A DNA stretch of 64,000 nt, taken from Lepidodermella squamata (Eukaryota > Gastrotricha). The notes under the pieces are model-generated. The model saw only the letters and a list, made by a program, of their open reading frames with translations. It did not search any database and was not told the origin of the DNA. Position numbers and translations under genes: made by a program. The DNA lies in NCBI GenBank assembly GCA_047495785.1, contig JBLDXI010000031.1, positions 1,054,001-1,118,000 on the forward strand, read 5' to 3'. This document shows positions 55,601 to 63,731 of this stretch, one piece after another (position 1 is the first letter of the stretch; every line of letters starts with the position of its first letter).

Positions 55601-57569
55601 AGCTTCTTCGAGCGACGTCGAAGCGAATTCAGCCAATCGAAGCGAATTCGAAGTCCCAGCCGGAACCGCTGCGGATCGGCTCAAATCCAACGGTTCCACT
55701 AGTAGCTGATCATCTGGTTTCGAAGCGATGATGAATCGATCGGCTTTCGAATTTCCAATGACTTCATCTTCTACTCTCCACGCATCCATTGACTCCCTGT
55801 AACTGGAAAACCGCGCAGCCAACTTTGAATACCTGGAACGAGCAGCCTGATTGCGCTTGATAGTTTTGATAGTTTGAGTAGCCTTCCGTGGCTTTCGAAG
55901 TCCTTTTCCGAATTCTTCCTCGACTCCATCCAAGTCGCGTTCTTTATTCGTAGTAGCTGTGGTTGCCACCGCTTCAGGCAAATCTACCTCAAGGAGGCGG
56001 CCTTCAACTTCTCGACGCAACTTGCGAACGACTTGGCAAGCGGTGTCATTTTTGCGACCGCTGAGATCACTATTCTTGACATCGTTCATGTTCCACTCCA
56101 CTAAACCATTGGTATAGTGACCTGGAGCTTCCGGAGCATTGCTGAAAAAAAACAATTCAATTTTTGAAAAAAAATTGGAAAATTTGAAGAATAATGGAAA
56201 AATGAAATCAAAGGCTTTTAATTCTCAATTCCTAAAACGTTATGTAATTTAAGAAATGTGTGGATTTTCGAAGAGGGCGTAGCCAAGCGTGACGTAGAGA
56301 GGGCGCAAACCCACCTGCGTGTAGTCGAAGATGCGATACTGCATAAAACAATCATATTATCGCTAAAATCGGAGAAAATTGCAATATCGCCAATTATCGA
56401 TCATCGATCATCAAAATCGATAGCACCTATTCCCACAACAATTTTATCGATGGAAATTACTAGAAAATCACACAGCCTTACATGCCGAATTTATGTTGAG
56501 GAGCTGAGGCCATTTCACATTTTTTGTCCGAGATTAAAGGAATTTCATGGTCTCACCCAAAATAACCAACAACTTACAAGCGCTTAACCGCTAGTCCGCG
56601 AACAAATACAGCCGACCAGCACGGGAACAGATGGATCAAATTTTTCAGCAGTGATGAGATGGCGAATTCGATGTAGTCTTCATTTCGCTCCGCGACGTCC
56701 TCGTTGAGATCAGCCTCCACCATTTCGATTTCGAGAACAGCGCCAGTATAAATTGCTCGAAACATTTTGTAGAATCCGCTTTGATCGTTATAGGTTGTGT
56801 GTTTCCTTTTTAGCCTCAATTCGTCTTTGTTGGCCACACTGTCAGGATCAGACCAGTTCAATTCGTAGTCCTCCACATTTTCTGGTGGCTCTGCTTCACC
56901 CGGAATTTCGGCAGGTCCAACAGGCGCAACGCTCATAGCCTCCTGTTTCGACTTGAGCGATTTGACGGCCTCGGAGCAAAGGGATGTTCGGAATTTTGAG
57001 CAAAAAACGATAACCATGAGCCTGAAAATATCTCGAGCCTCACTCATCTTGACGCAATATTGCATAGTCGCAAACGACGTTAGAAAGGCATTTTTCGTCG
57101 ATTTTTTGACAGCCTTACGACCTCGGCTAGCCAACATGTTGGAAAGAGCTTTCTGCAGATGAGACGAGCATAAAATGACCAGAACGAGCCCTGCTGGAAT
57201 GGTTTCAACCTCGTCACCGCCGTTGAGACATTCGAATAGCAAGTTCAGAAGCCTTTTGAGAGAGTAGTCGTTGAAGACCTTTGAGATGGCCTGCATGAGG
57301 CAATAAGAATGATCTACCACGACACCGTAAGGGGGAGGAAAAGACCCGACCCCACAGTTCGACCAATCATCCTTCCAAATAGCCAAAAGAAATTGGAAAA
57401 CAAGCGATCTTTGATCACTGCAGAACATATCGAGTAGGCGCAAGATTGAGGCACGAAGAGCTGGCGAAAAGGCTACAACACTTCCATAAAAAACTCGTTT
57501 GTTGTTGAAAATATCGTTTTTTACCGGCCCGGTAGAAGTATCGAAACCGAAAAGGTAAAAGCCTTTAAG
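52630..57569 (-). CDS. Large USP-like cysteine-protease/C2H2 protein, 5'-interrupted by the Polinton
   Basis: A chain of at least eight exons reads leftward: about 57569-56578, 56141-54960, 54902-about 54609, 54573-about 54214, about 53990-53214, 53153-53078, 53024-52897 and 52837-52630. It encodes more than 1200 residues. Protease-like features are a Cys box (WNTCPFDSIVNCLA), two CxxC zinc-ribbon pairs (CEVCG, CEKCE) and a His box (LFSRASKHYVSL), the order seen in ubiquitin-specific proteases. A C2H2 finger (CQTCGKIYKKKAWLTKHEAKH pattern, about 53850) follows. The N-terminal part (VVVDHSYCLMQAISKVFND) resembles cores of some invertebrate DNA-transposon proteins. The frame is open up to the Polinton end at about 57570, so the true start is displaced. 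One junction (about 54609/54573) has no GT donor in the needed phase. Either a host gene or an older transposon gene; probably now inactive. Confidence 0.55.
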
Positions 57570-57633
57570 GAGGATAGGGGCACACTACAGCGGGTACACG
57601 AATTACGTGCTGTTTAAGCGTACACCATGATAC

Positions 57634-57640
57634 TATAAAA
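57634..57640 (+). promoter_or_regulatory. TATA box of the Polinton integrase
   Basis: TATAAAAGA lies 33 bases before the integrase ATG, implying an extremely short leader. It belongs to a motif set repeated before five other genes of the element. Confidence 0.65.
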
Positions 57641-57666
57641 GACCTGTATTTCTCAGATGAATTAAA

Positions 57667-58830
57667 ATGCCTACTGTAGATGAGATTCACAAAGCTCTGT
57701 CTACTATCTATTACAAACCGACCAATCCAGCGTCCTTTCGTGGCGTTCAAGCTCTACATCGTCAATTAAAAGTCGAACCAGCTCAACCTAAACTATCCCT
57801 CTCTCAAGTTCGCCAATGGCTAGCCGATCAACGAGCTTGGTCGTTATACAAACAACCCTCGACTATCAATCGCCGTGTTTATTTCAAAGTCCAAGTTTAC
57901 TCCAAAAGCGAATGCTTCGCCGCCGACCTTGTCGATATCAGACGAGATGCCAGTTTCAATGACAATATGTGCTACATTTTAACGGTCAAGGACCTTTTTT
58001 CAAGATACTGCTTCGCTGAGGCAGTCACATCCAAGGAAGGCAGCGTAGTTTCCAGTGCATTCAAGCGCATCCTACAGTCAATAACAGCTCCCAACAAGCC
58101 ACCAGACGCCCTAAACACTGACGATGGCAAAGAATTTTGGAACTCTGAATTTGCTAAACTAACTAAGCGCTATAAAATCCACCACTATTCAACGAAGTCC
58201 TCACTAAAAGCCACGTCCATCGAGTCCTTCAACCGACTCCTGAGGATTAAAATCTCGCGTTACCAAATTGCTAACAACACACGGCGTTTCATTCATAACC
58301 TTCAAGATTTTATCAGTTCCTACAACAATTCGATTCATAAAAGCATCAAATACAGCCCTAGTGAGGTTTGGAACGCTCCAAAGGAGAGCCCGCTCCACTT
58401 CAAGGTGTTCCAAAATGTCTTCAAAGCTCATTTTGATGATTTATACGCTAAACTGGAAACGCGCTACAAACCAAAATTCAACGTAGGGGACATCGTTCGT
58501 ATTACATGTCATAGAGGAATATTTGCCCGAGAAAGAGATTTTCGCTGGACTGAAGAATATTTTCGAGTCAGTCATGTTGACACTACCTCAATTCCAGATG
58601 TATATCGAATTGAAACTTGGCAGAAACAACCCATTCTCGGTCGATTTTATTCACATGAACTACAGCGTATTAATCTTCCGAAAGAATTCCTCGTCGAACG
58701 AACCCTTAATCAGCGTCACCTACCTGACAAAAGCCCCGAAGTTTTGGTTAAATGGTTAGGGTGGCCTATAGATGATTCTACATGGGAACCGCTCGATAAT
58801 ATAAGAGGACTGGCAAAGTTCGACTCCTGA
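57667..58830 (+). CDS. Polinton integrase (retroviral-type DDE, chromodomain)
   Basis: Intronless, 387 residues. The catalytic core shows the acidic triad Asp87 (AADLVDI), Asp152 (LNTDDGKEF) and Glu186 (SIESFNR), with the usual D-x~34-E spacing. A chromodomain-like C-terminus (EVLVKWLGWPIDDSTWEPLD, residues about 350-380) may target chromatin. The enzyme would cut and join the element's terminal repeats to chromosomal DNA. It is the first gene inside the left end, as in known Polintons, and all three acidic residues are present, so the integrase could be active. Start at 57667 follows a TATA box by 33 bases. Confidence 0.93.
   Translation: MPTVDEIHKALSTIYYKPTNPASFRGVQALHRQLKVEPAQPKLSLSQVRQWLADQRAWSLYKQPSTINRRVYFKVQVYSKSECFAADLVDIRRDASFNDNMCYILTVKDLFSRYCFAEAVTSKEGSVVSSAFKRILQSITAPNKPPDALNTDDGKEFWNSEFAKLTKRYKIHHYSTKSSLKATSIESFNRLLRIKISRYQIANNTRRFIHNLQDFISSYNNSIHKSIKYSPSEVWNAPKESPLHFKVFQNVFKAHFDDLYAKLETRYKPKFNVGDIVRITCHRGIFARERDFRWTEEYFRVSHVDTTSIPDVYRIETWQKQPILGRFYSHELQRINLPKEFLVERTLNQRHLPDKSPEVLVKWLGWPIDDSTWEPLDNIRGLAKFDS
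58800..58806 (+). promoter_or_regulatory. TATAAGA core-promoter motif before the membrane-protein gene
   Basis: TATAAGAGG sits within the last codons of the integrase, 46 bases before the ATG at 58846. It resembles the motifs before other genes of the element. Confidence 0.5.
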
Positions 58831-58845
58831 AAATGAAATAGCAGT

Positions 58846-59064
58846 ATGCAATCTAATACTACAACGGCAGATTCTGACGAACAGCCAGCAACGTTCTCGC
58901 TTCTTCGTCATCCAGCCCGGATTTCTGTTCTGTCTGTCTTCACGAATACCCTCGGAGTCGCCTTCTTTGCCGTTGTACTCCTTCTCCTACTGCTAATTTA
59001 CCTTACGGAGCTTGTCGTCGGAGTTCTGTCACTCAACAAGGTAAACAATAGTACCATCGAATGA
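58846..59064 (+). CDS. Small single-pass membrane protein of the Polinton
   Basis: 72 residues with one strong hydrophobic helix (GVAFFAVVLLLLLLIYLTEL) after a polar N-terminus. It begins 15 bases after the integrase stop, and its stop overlaps the next start as ATGA (59061-59064). Short hydrophobic proteins of this kind occur in several Polintons and adenovirus-like elements; function unknown. The overlap suggests one transcript with reinitiation for the following gene. Confidence 0.65.
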   Translation: MQSNTTTADSDEQPATFSLLRHPARISVLSVFTNTLGVAFFAVVLLLLLLIYLTELVVGVLSLNKVNNSTIE

Positions 59065-60254
59065 GCAACAACTCAGACTTTTTCCTCTACCTACCGAGTA
59101 CAGCAAGCTGCGATTTATTTACTGCCAATCAACCGGCAGATTTCACCGTTCAACTACCTAACCCCATTAGCTTAGATGATAGTCGAAACTACGAAGTTGC
59201 TCTTCTCGAGATAACAGCACCTCGGAAGTGGCTCGGTCTAGCCTCACATTCATTTTTTGTCCTTGACTTAACATGGCTCAGCTGTTTTAAAAGATCACCT
59301 TCGATTCCAGCCCACCTACTGGCCGCCAACCCGGACTGTTTTGAAAACGCTCTTCTGCTAAACATTAGCGATCCAACAAGTGATGTTGAACCTTTATTAA
59401 TCGAATGCGAGACTGGTATGCGATATTATTCCGGCTCAAAGGACCTGATTCAGCATATTTATCATTGCATTCCAAAGAAATTTCAATCGCTTATTACATT
59501 AACTACAACCGAACATTCACCGGCTCGCGTTACCATTGAGTTACAATGGCCGCTTGCTTTCTTCCTGCCGAAGGTTCTAGCTAATGTACTGGGCTTTCAA
59601 ATTGAATCAGATGGCCTAGCGCTCTATCCCAGCTTACCCATCTCCATGGATTCATCACTGCTTATCAACATGATTCCTAAAGCGTTCGGTTTGGCATTCG
59701 CCTGGAAATATAATAAAACAGCGCTCGACCGAACCTTCGTCAGTCGCATCAAGTCCTCGTCAAATAATTATGCACATGGATATCTACTCGGGAAGCTTCC
59801 CGATTTCGACGACGCTATTTTATCTGGAATCTCGGAGCCCTTTCAGCTCTACTTCGAAGAGTCGTTCCTTCCAGAACTCCCGACAAGAGAAAGCCCTCAA
59901 GCCTCCTCGATTTATATAGCAGAGTTCCATAAAATTACAGCTGATTTTCAGCCTATGTTAAACTACGGAATGACCAATTTATGGTGCTACTGCGATATCG
60001 TCTCTAATATCGTTGTTGGTAATGTTATTTCTAATCTCCTACGAATTGTTCCGTACTCTCCAAGCCAATCGAGTGACGAACTGGAAACTCATTTCACAGC
60101 ACATTTCACTCCGCCCATTTTCGTCCCGCTCGCCTCTAAGGACATCCGAACGATTCGCACCACTATCAGGCGTGACACCGGCGGACTCATTTCCTTCGAG
60201 GCTTCCAGCAAAGTTGTTCTGTTTTTACATATTCGCCGTAAAATTTGGGCTTGA
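59061..60254 (+). CDS. Polinton penton-like / minor capsid protein
   Basis: Intronless, 397 residues. The N-terminal block (FLYLPSTASCDLFTANQPAD, then FTVQLPNPISLDD and YEVALLEITAPRKW) is the conserved start of a protein always found beside the major capsid gene in animal Polintons. It is commonly interpreted as the single-jelly-roll penton or a vertex-associated protein. The gene overlaps the upstream membrane-protein gene by four bases and lies upstream of the core and capsid genes. The rest of the sequence has no signal peptide or membrane span. The penton role is known only by structural modelling in the family, so the functional label is moderate. Confidence 0.65.
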   Translation: MSNNSDFFLYLPSTASCDLFTANQPADFTVQLPNPISLDDSRNYEVALLEITAPRKWLGLASHSFFVLDLTWLSCFKRSPSIPAHLLAANPDCFENALLLNISDPTSDVEPLLIECETGMRYYSGSKDLIQHIYHCIPKKFQSLITLTTTEHSPARVTIELQWPLAFFLPKVLANVLGFQIESDGLALYPSLPISMDSSLLINMIPKAFGLAFAWKYNKTALDRTFVSRIKSSSNNYAHGYLLGKLPDFDDAILSGISEPFQLYFEESFLPELPTRESPQASSIYIAEFHKITADFQPMLNYGMTNLWCYCDIVSNIVVGNVISNLLRIVPYSPSQSSDELETHFTAHFTPPIFVPLASKDIRTIRTTIRRDTGGLISFEASSKVVLFLHIRRKIWA

Positions 60255-60263
60255 ATAAAACAA

Positions 60264-60270
60264 TATAAAA
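60264..60270 (+). promoter_or_regulatory. TATA box of the Polinton core-protein gene
   Basis: TATAAAAGGC located 42 bases before the ATG at 60306 and ten bases after the preceding stop. Same motif class as the other Polinton genes. Confidence 0.65.
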
Positions 60271-60305
60271 GGCACGCGGGTTTTTTTACAATTTAGTCTT
60301 TTATT

Positions 60306-60809
60306 ATGACTTCAGGCATAGTTCACTCACCGTCTACTGTTGATTTTTACGAAAAAATCCTTCTCCGCCAACATAAAAATCAAAGTGGCTCCGGTGCAGA
60401 CCAGCTTTCAAACTACTTCAAAGGCCAACTTATCCAATTTCCTGTAAGACAAAGAGGAAGTGGAATTGGTGGTATAATTTCTTCTTGGTTTCGTCGTGTT
60501 TTACCCATCGTCGGACCGCTAATCTTCAAGAACGTGCTACAAACCGGCTCAGAGATTTACAACGATTTGGCAAATAAAGATACCACAAACAGCAGTTCCT
60601 TAACACCTGCTCAAATTTTCAAAAATCACGGAGCCAAAGGTTTACTAAATTTAACTCGCGACGTCGTTTCTCGTGCCGAGCAAGAAATTCAACAACGAGG
60701 TAGTGGCAAGAAGAGAACACGCACGGTTAAGAGCGACGGTAAACGCAAACCCGCTCAACAACAGCATAAGAGGCGAAAAAAACAGCCGTCTTCTCCATTA
60801 CTTTTCTAA
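60306..60809 (+). CDS. Polinton basic core / minor capsid protein (adenovirus pVI/pX-like)
   Basis: 167 residues. Typical features are three GSG/RGSG patches (RQRGSGIGGIISSWFRRVLP, then RGSGKKRTR), a short amphipathic helical segment and a very basic Lys/Arg/Gln C-terminus. Adenoviral precursor core proteins have the same layout, with glycine-rich sites cleaved by the viral-type protease and a membrane-active or DNA-condensing peptide. The GSG motifs here may be protease sites, given the protease gene downstream (inference). Confidence 0.7.
   Translation: MTSGIVHSPSTVDFYEKILLRQHKNQSGSGADQLSNYFKGQLIQFPVRQRGSGIGGIISSWFRRVLPIVGPLIFKNVLQTGSEIYNDLANKDTTNSSSLTPAQIFKNHGAKGLLNLTRDVVSRAEQEIQQRGSGKKRTRTVKSDGKRKPAQQQHKRRKKQPSSPLLF
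60775..60783 (+). promoter_or_regulatory. CATAAGAGG core-promoter-like motif before the major capsid gene
   Basis: Lies 46 bases before the capsid ATG, exactly the spacing of TATAAGAGG before the membrane-protein gene. It is weaker than the other copies because T is replaced by C. Confidence 0.4.
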
Positions 60810-60820
60810 CTACACTGAAC

Positions 60821-62227
60821 ATGATCAGCGAAGACTTAGATCTATTTTCACAGCTGCCAAACTCCAATGCTATCGAATCACAGCAAAGAGTTGAAATATT
60901 TTCCAGTACCAGTCTAACTAATCAAAGTCATGTTATCGATTTCGTCATTCCGCCTGTTACGGCATTTGTTGATATGGCTCGGACCTACCTTAGTCTTACC
61001 TGGCGAGTTGTGCGTGAATCTACCAACCCAACCAATCGCACAAATATTCAATGGGCTCCAATTGCCAACATTCACCACTCGATGATTCGCTGTGTTGAAA
61101 TCTACCTTAACGGTACACTAGTTTCAGACCAATCGCCACTTTATGCCTACCGGAGGTAATAATAAAAAACGGCAGAAAAAATTAACTCAGCAATGATTTT
61201 CTTTTAGCTACATCACCAACTGTCTCTCATATGACGATGGCGACAAGGAAGGCGCGCTTTCTCTCGAAGGCTTCTTCGAAGATACTCCAGGTAAAATGGA
61301 TCAGTTCAACGATGAGAATATCGGCTGGAAAAATCGACTCGATCTCGTACAGGGAAGCAAATGGGTTACTACTGTTGCTCGCCTCAACACCGAGATTTGC
61401 TTTCAAACTCGCCTGCTATTGCCCCTGACTGAGATCAGAGTCAAATTAATTCGCAACTCCGATGATTTTTGCTTAATTGGTCCTCCTAACTACACTGTAA
61501 CAGTTGGTACGGATACTACCGAACATCGAGCGGATCCTCATCATATCGAAATTCGCGAAGCGAAGCTGATTACACGTCTAGTACACATTTCCCCTGAGCT
61601 CATGTTGGCTACGACAAGAGCACTAGAGCGCGAAAATGCCCGGTACAACGTGACTAAGCTTTCGGCAAGCATCTATCACATTCCGAACTCTATCCAGACG
61701 CACACACTGCATAACTGCATAATCGGTTCCATGCCAACCAAACTTTTTCTTGTGCTCATAAAGGTAATACTTTGCTATTTATCAAAAATAGTAATTATTA
61801 TTATTATTAGGATTCACAACTGAATGGCGAAACGAATCCGTTCGACTTCATAGACCATGGCCTCAGTCGTGTAACAATGTTCGTCGACTCGGAAAAGATC
61901 TATCAGACGCCCCTCGAATTTTCGTTCACTGACGGGACCTACATGAAGGCATATCGCGAAACCCTTCTTGCACTATCGCCTAACAAACCTACTCGATGCC
62001 GAAACTTTACGCCTAAAAAGTTCAAGAATGGATTTTGCATTCTTTGCTTTGATCTATCGAGAGATGGTAATATAAGTGGCACGAGCATTCGTCGCTCCGG
62101 CACCCTAAGAGTCGAGCTCAGCTTTAACTCAGCCACTACATCTGTTCTTCACCTATTACTACTAGCTGAAAGAGATGCTGTAATCGAGGTCTGCTTTTTT
62201 CCGATGGATCGTTTATTGTTTCTATAA
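60821..62227 (+). CDS. Polinton major capsid protein (double jelly-roll type)
   Basis: Three exons (60821-61155, 61208-61763, 61811-62227) with 52- and 47-nt GT-AG introns; 435 residues. The N-terminal part (VIDFVIPPVTAFVDMARTYL, then CVEIYLNGTLVSDQSPLYAY) and C-terminal part (MFVDSEKIYQTPL, YMKAYRETLLAL, KKFKNGFCILCFDLS) are the conserved blocks of the family often annotated from C. elegans F54H12.2. That family is predicted to fold like the major capsid proteins of virophages and adenoviruses. The presence of two short introns with host-like size is remarkable for a virus-derived gene. All frames are open. The stop overlaps the TATA box of the next gene. Confidence 0.85.
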
Positions 62228-62229
62228 AA
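62223..62229 (+). promoter_or_regulatory. TATA box of the Polinton protease gene
   Basis: TATAAAA overlaps the capsid stop codon and lies 57 bases before the protease ATG. Confidence 0.5.
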
Positions 62230-62279
62230 AACTCGACTCCCCTTCAGATTACAAAAGCGCGAGAAGTTCTCTACGAATC

Positions 62280-62819
62280 ATGAATACCGAGCAGATCAAT
62301 CAATTTGTATCACATGACAAGTTTTTATCACAGGCTCGAACTCTGGTTGTGCCTTGCGATGGCCTCGTTGAAATAGGTCTCGTTCCAGATCTTAAGCGCC
62401 CCTTAGGCATAATTGTTAATACGGATGAATCTCATCGGCCTGGTCGTCACTGGGTGTCTATTTTTCTGTCAAAAAGCAGCACTGAATTTTTTGACTCACT
62501 CGGGCAAGAGCCTTCCTACTATAGCTGCTATATAGATAATTTTCTAAAGCTGAATGCCAAAGGAATTCCTTTTTCTAATGTTACCTTTCGTAGTTTACAA
62601 CATTCGCGGAATAAAGTTTGCGCTTTATATTGTATTCTTTTTATCAGACATCGTAGCAAAGGTCTTAGTCCATCGCGTTTTCTCGCCTCATTTTCAGCGA
62701 GTAACTTACATAGTAACGACTTGCTAGTTTACAAAAGCGCACGTAGAATATTCAAAGCCTATAAAAGGCTTCAGACCTGCATTCAGCCTATTTTACCTAG
62801 AGATGGCAACATACTATAG
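62280..62819 (+). CDS. Polinton cysteine protease (adenain type, C5)
   Basis: 179 residues, intronless. The catalytic arrangement of adenovirus-type protease is visible: His57 in GRHWVSIF, Asp72 in FFDSLGQ, Gln107 in SLQHSRN and Cys114 in NKVCALYC. It would process capsid and core precursors during particle maturation. It overlaps the next gene by 17 bases. Catalytic residues are intact. Confidence 0.9.
   Translation: MNTEQINQFVSHDKFLSQARTLVVPCDGLVEIGLVPDLKRPLGIIVNTDESHRPGRHWVSIFLSKSSTEFFDSLGQEPSYYSCYIDNFLKLNAKGIPFSNVTFRSLQHSRNKVCALYCILFIRHRSKGLSPSRFLASFSASNLHSNDLLVYKSARRIFKAYKRLQTCIQPILPRDGNIL
62760..62766 (+). promoter_or_regulatory. TATA box of the Polinton ATPase gene
   Basis: TATAAAAGGC lies inside the protease coding region, 43 bases before the ATPase ATG. 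Same motif and spacing as before the core-protein gene. Confidence 0.6.
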
Positions 62820-63577
62820 CTTATTATCACCACCGCCTCCATCAGCGCTGCCTATTATACACCCTTCAGCTAGTATAATTTTCGGGTTCGGTCTTTTTTA
62901 TTCAACTTCCTTCTCTCTTCGCTTACACTGGAAATATTCCCAGACCTTCAGGATGTGGCAAATCAACGCTGCTTTATCGGATAATCGCGGCTGATCCCTT
63001 TTCAATCTATCCTTACCCGACTCGTATATTTTTCTATTACGGAATTTGGCAGCCGTTATACGATCGTCTAGCTTCAGCTACGAAATGCCTTCGAGGCATT
63101 GATATTGAATTCATACAAGGAATCGAAACGTTTAGCGTTGATAACATCGATTCAGCACAAAACTCGGTAATTGTTTTTGACGATCTCTACTCGGATTGCA
63201 ATGATTCGGCAGAGGTTCTTCGGCTGTTTGTAATGGGAGTACATCACAAGTCCTGCACCGTCTTTCTAGTTTCCCAAACTCTATTCCCTCGCGGATCCTG
63301 CAGCGTACAGCTTCGAAATAACGCCCATTACATTTTCTGTTTCGCAACACGTACCGACGCCGGTCAACTACGCAGATTTCTTCAACAAATTTTTCCAACA
63401 AATTGGCGACAAGTTCTCAAGTGCTATGAAAACGCCACAAACTCCACAGATGTCGATGTCGATGGAAAATATTTACTTCTCGACTTGAATCATGACACGC
63501 CTGCTGTTATGCGAATCCGAGCTCAGCCAGGCTTTGGTTTGAACCCGGGTTTTGCATATAGCATAGAAAATAATTAA
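62803..63577 (+). CDS. Polinton genome-packaging ATPase (A32 / FtsK-HerA type)
   Basis: Two exons, 62803-62885 and 62944-63577, give 238 residues. The 58-nt intron (GTTCGG...CCCAG) splits the Walker A loop: the conserved Gly is in exon 1 and CGKST in exon 2, so only the spliced product has a complete P-loop. Walker B is SVIVFDDLYSD, followed by a sensor-like block (CTVFLVSQTLFP). The enzyme would pump DNA into capsids. Its last 105 bases are duplicated in tandem just downstream. The unspliced frame stops quickly, so the intron is required. Confidence 0.85.
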
Positions 63578-63681
63578 TTACTTCTCGACTTGAATCATGA
63601 CACGCCTGCTGTTATGCGAATCCGAGCTCAGCCAGGCTTTGGTTTGAACCCGGGTTTTGCATATAGCATAGAAAATAATTA
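63473..63681 (+). repeat. 105-bp tandem duplication at the ATPase 3' end
   Basis: 63473-63577 is repeated almost perfectly at 63578-63681, including the terminal codons and the TAATTAA stop region. The first copy holds the functional stop, so the second copy is non-coding 3' flank. It looks recent. Confidence 0.9.
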
Positions 63682-63731
63682 AAAAAAGGCTAATTATCAG
63701 TTTTTGCACTTTTTTCTAGTTTCTTTTGTTA

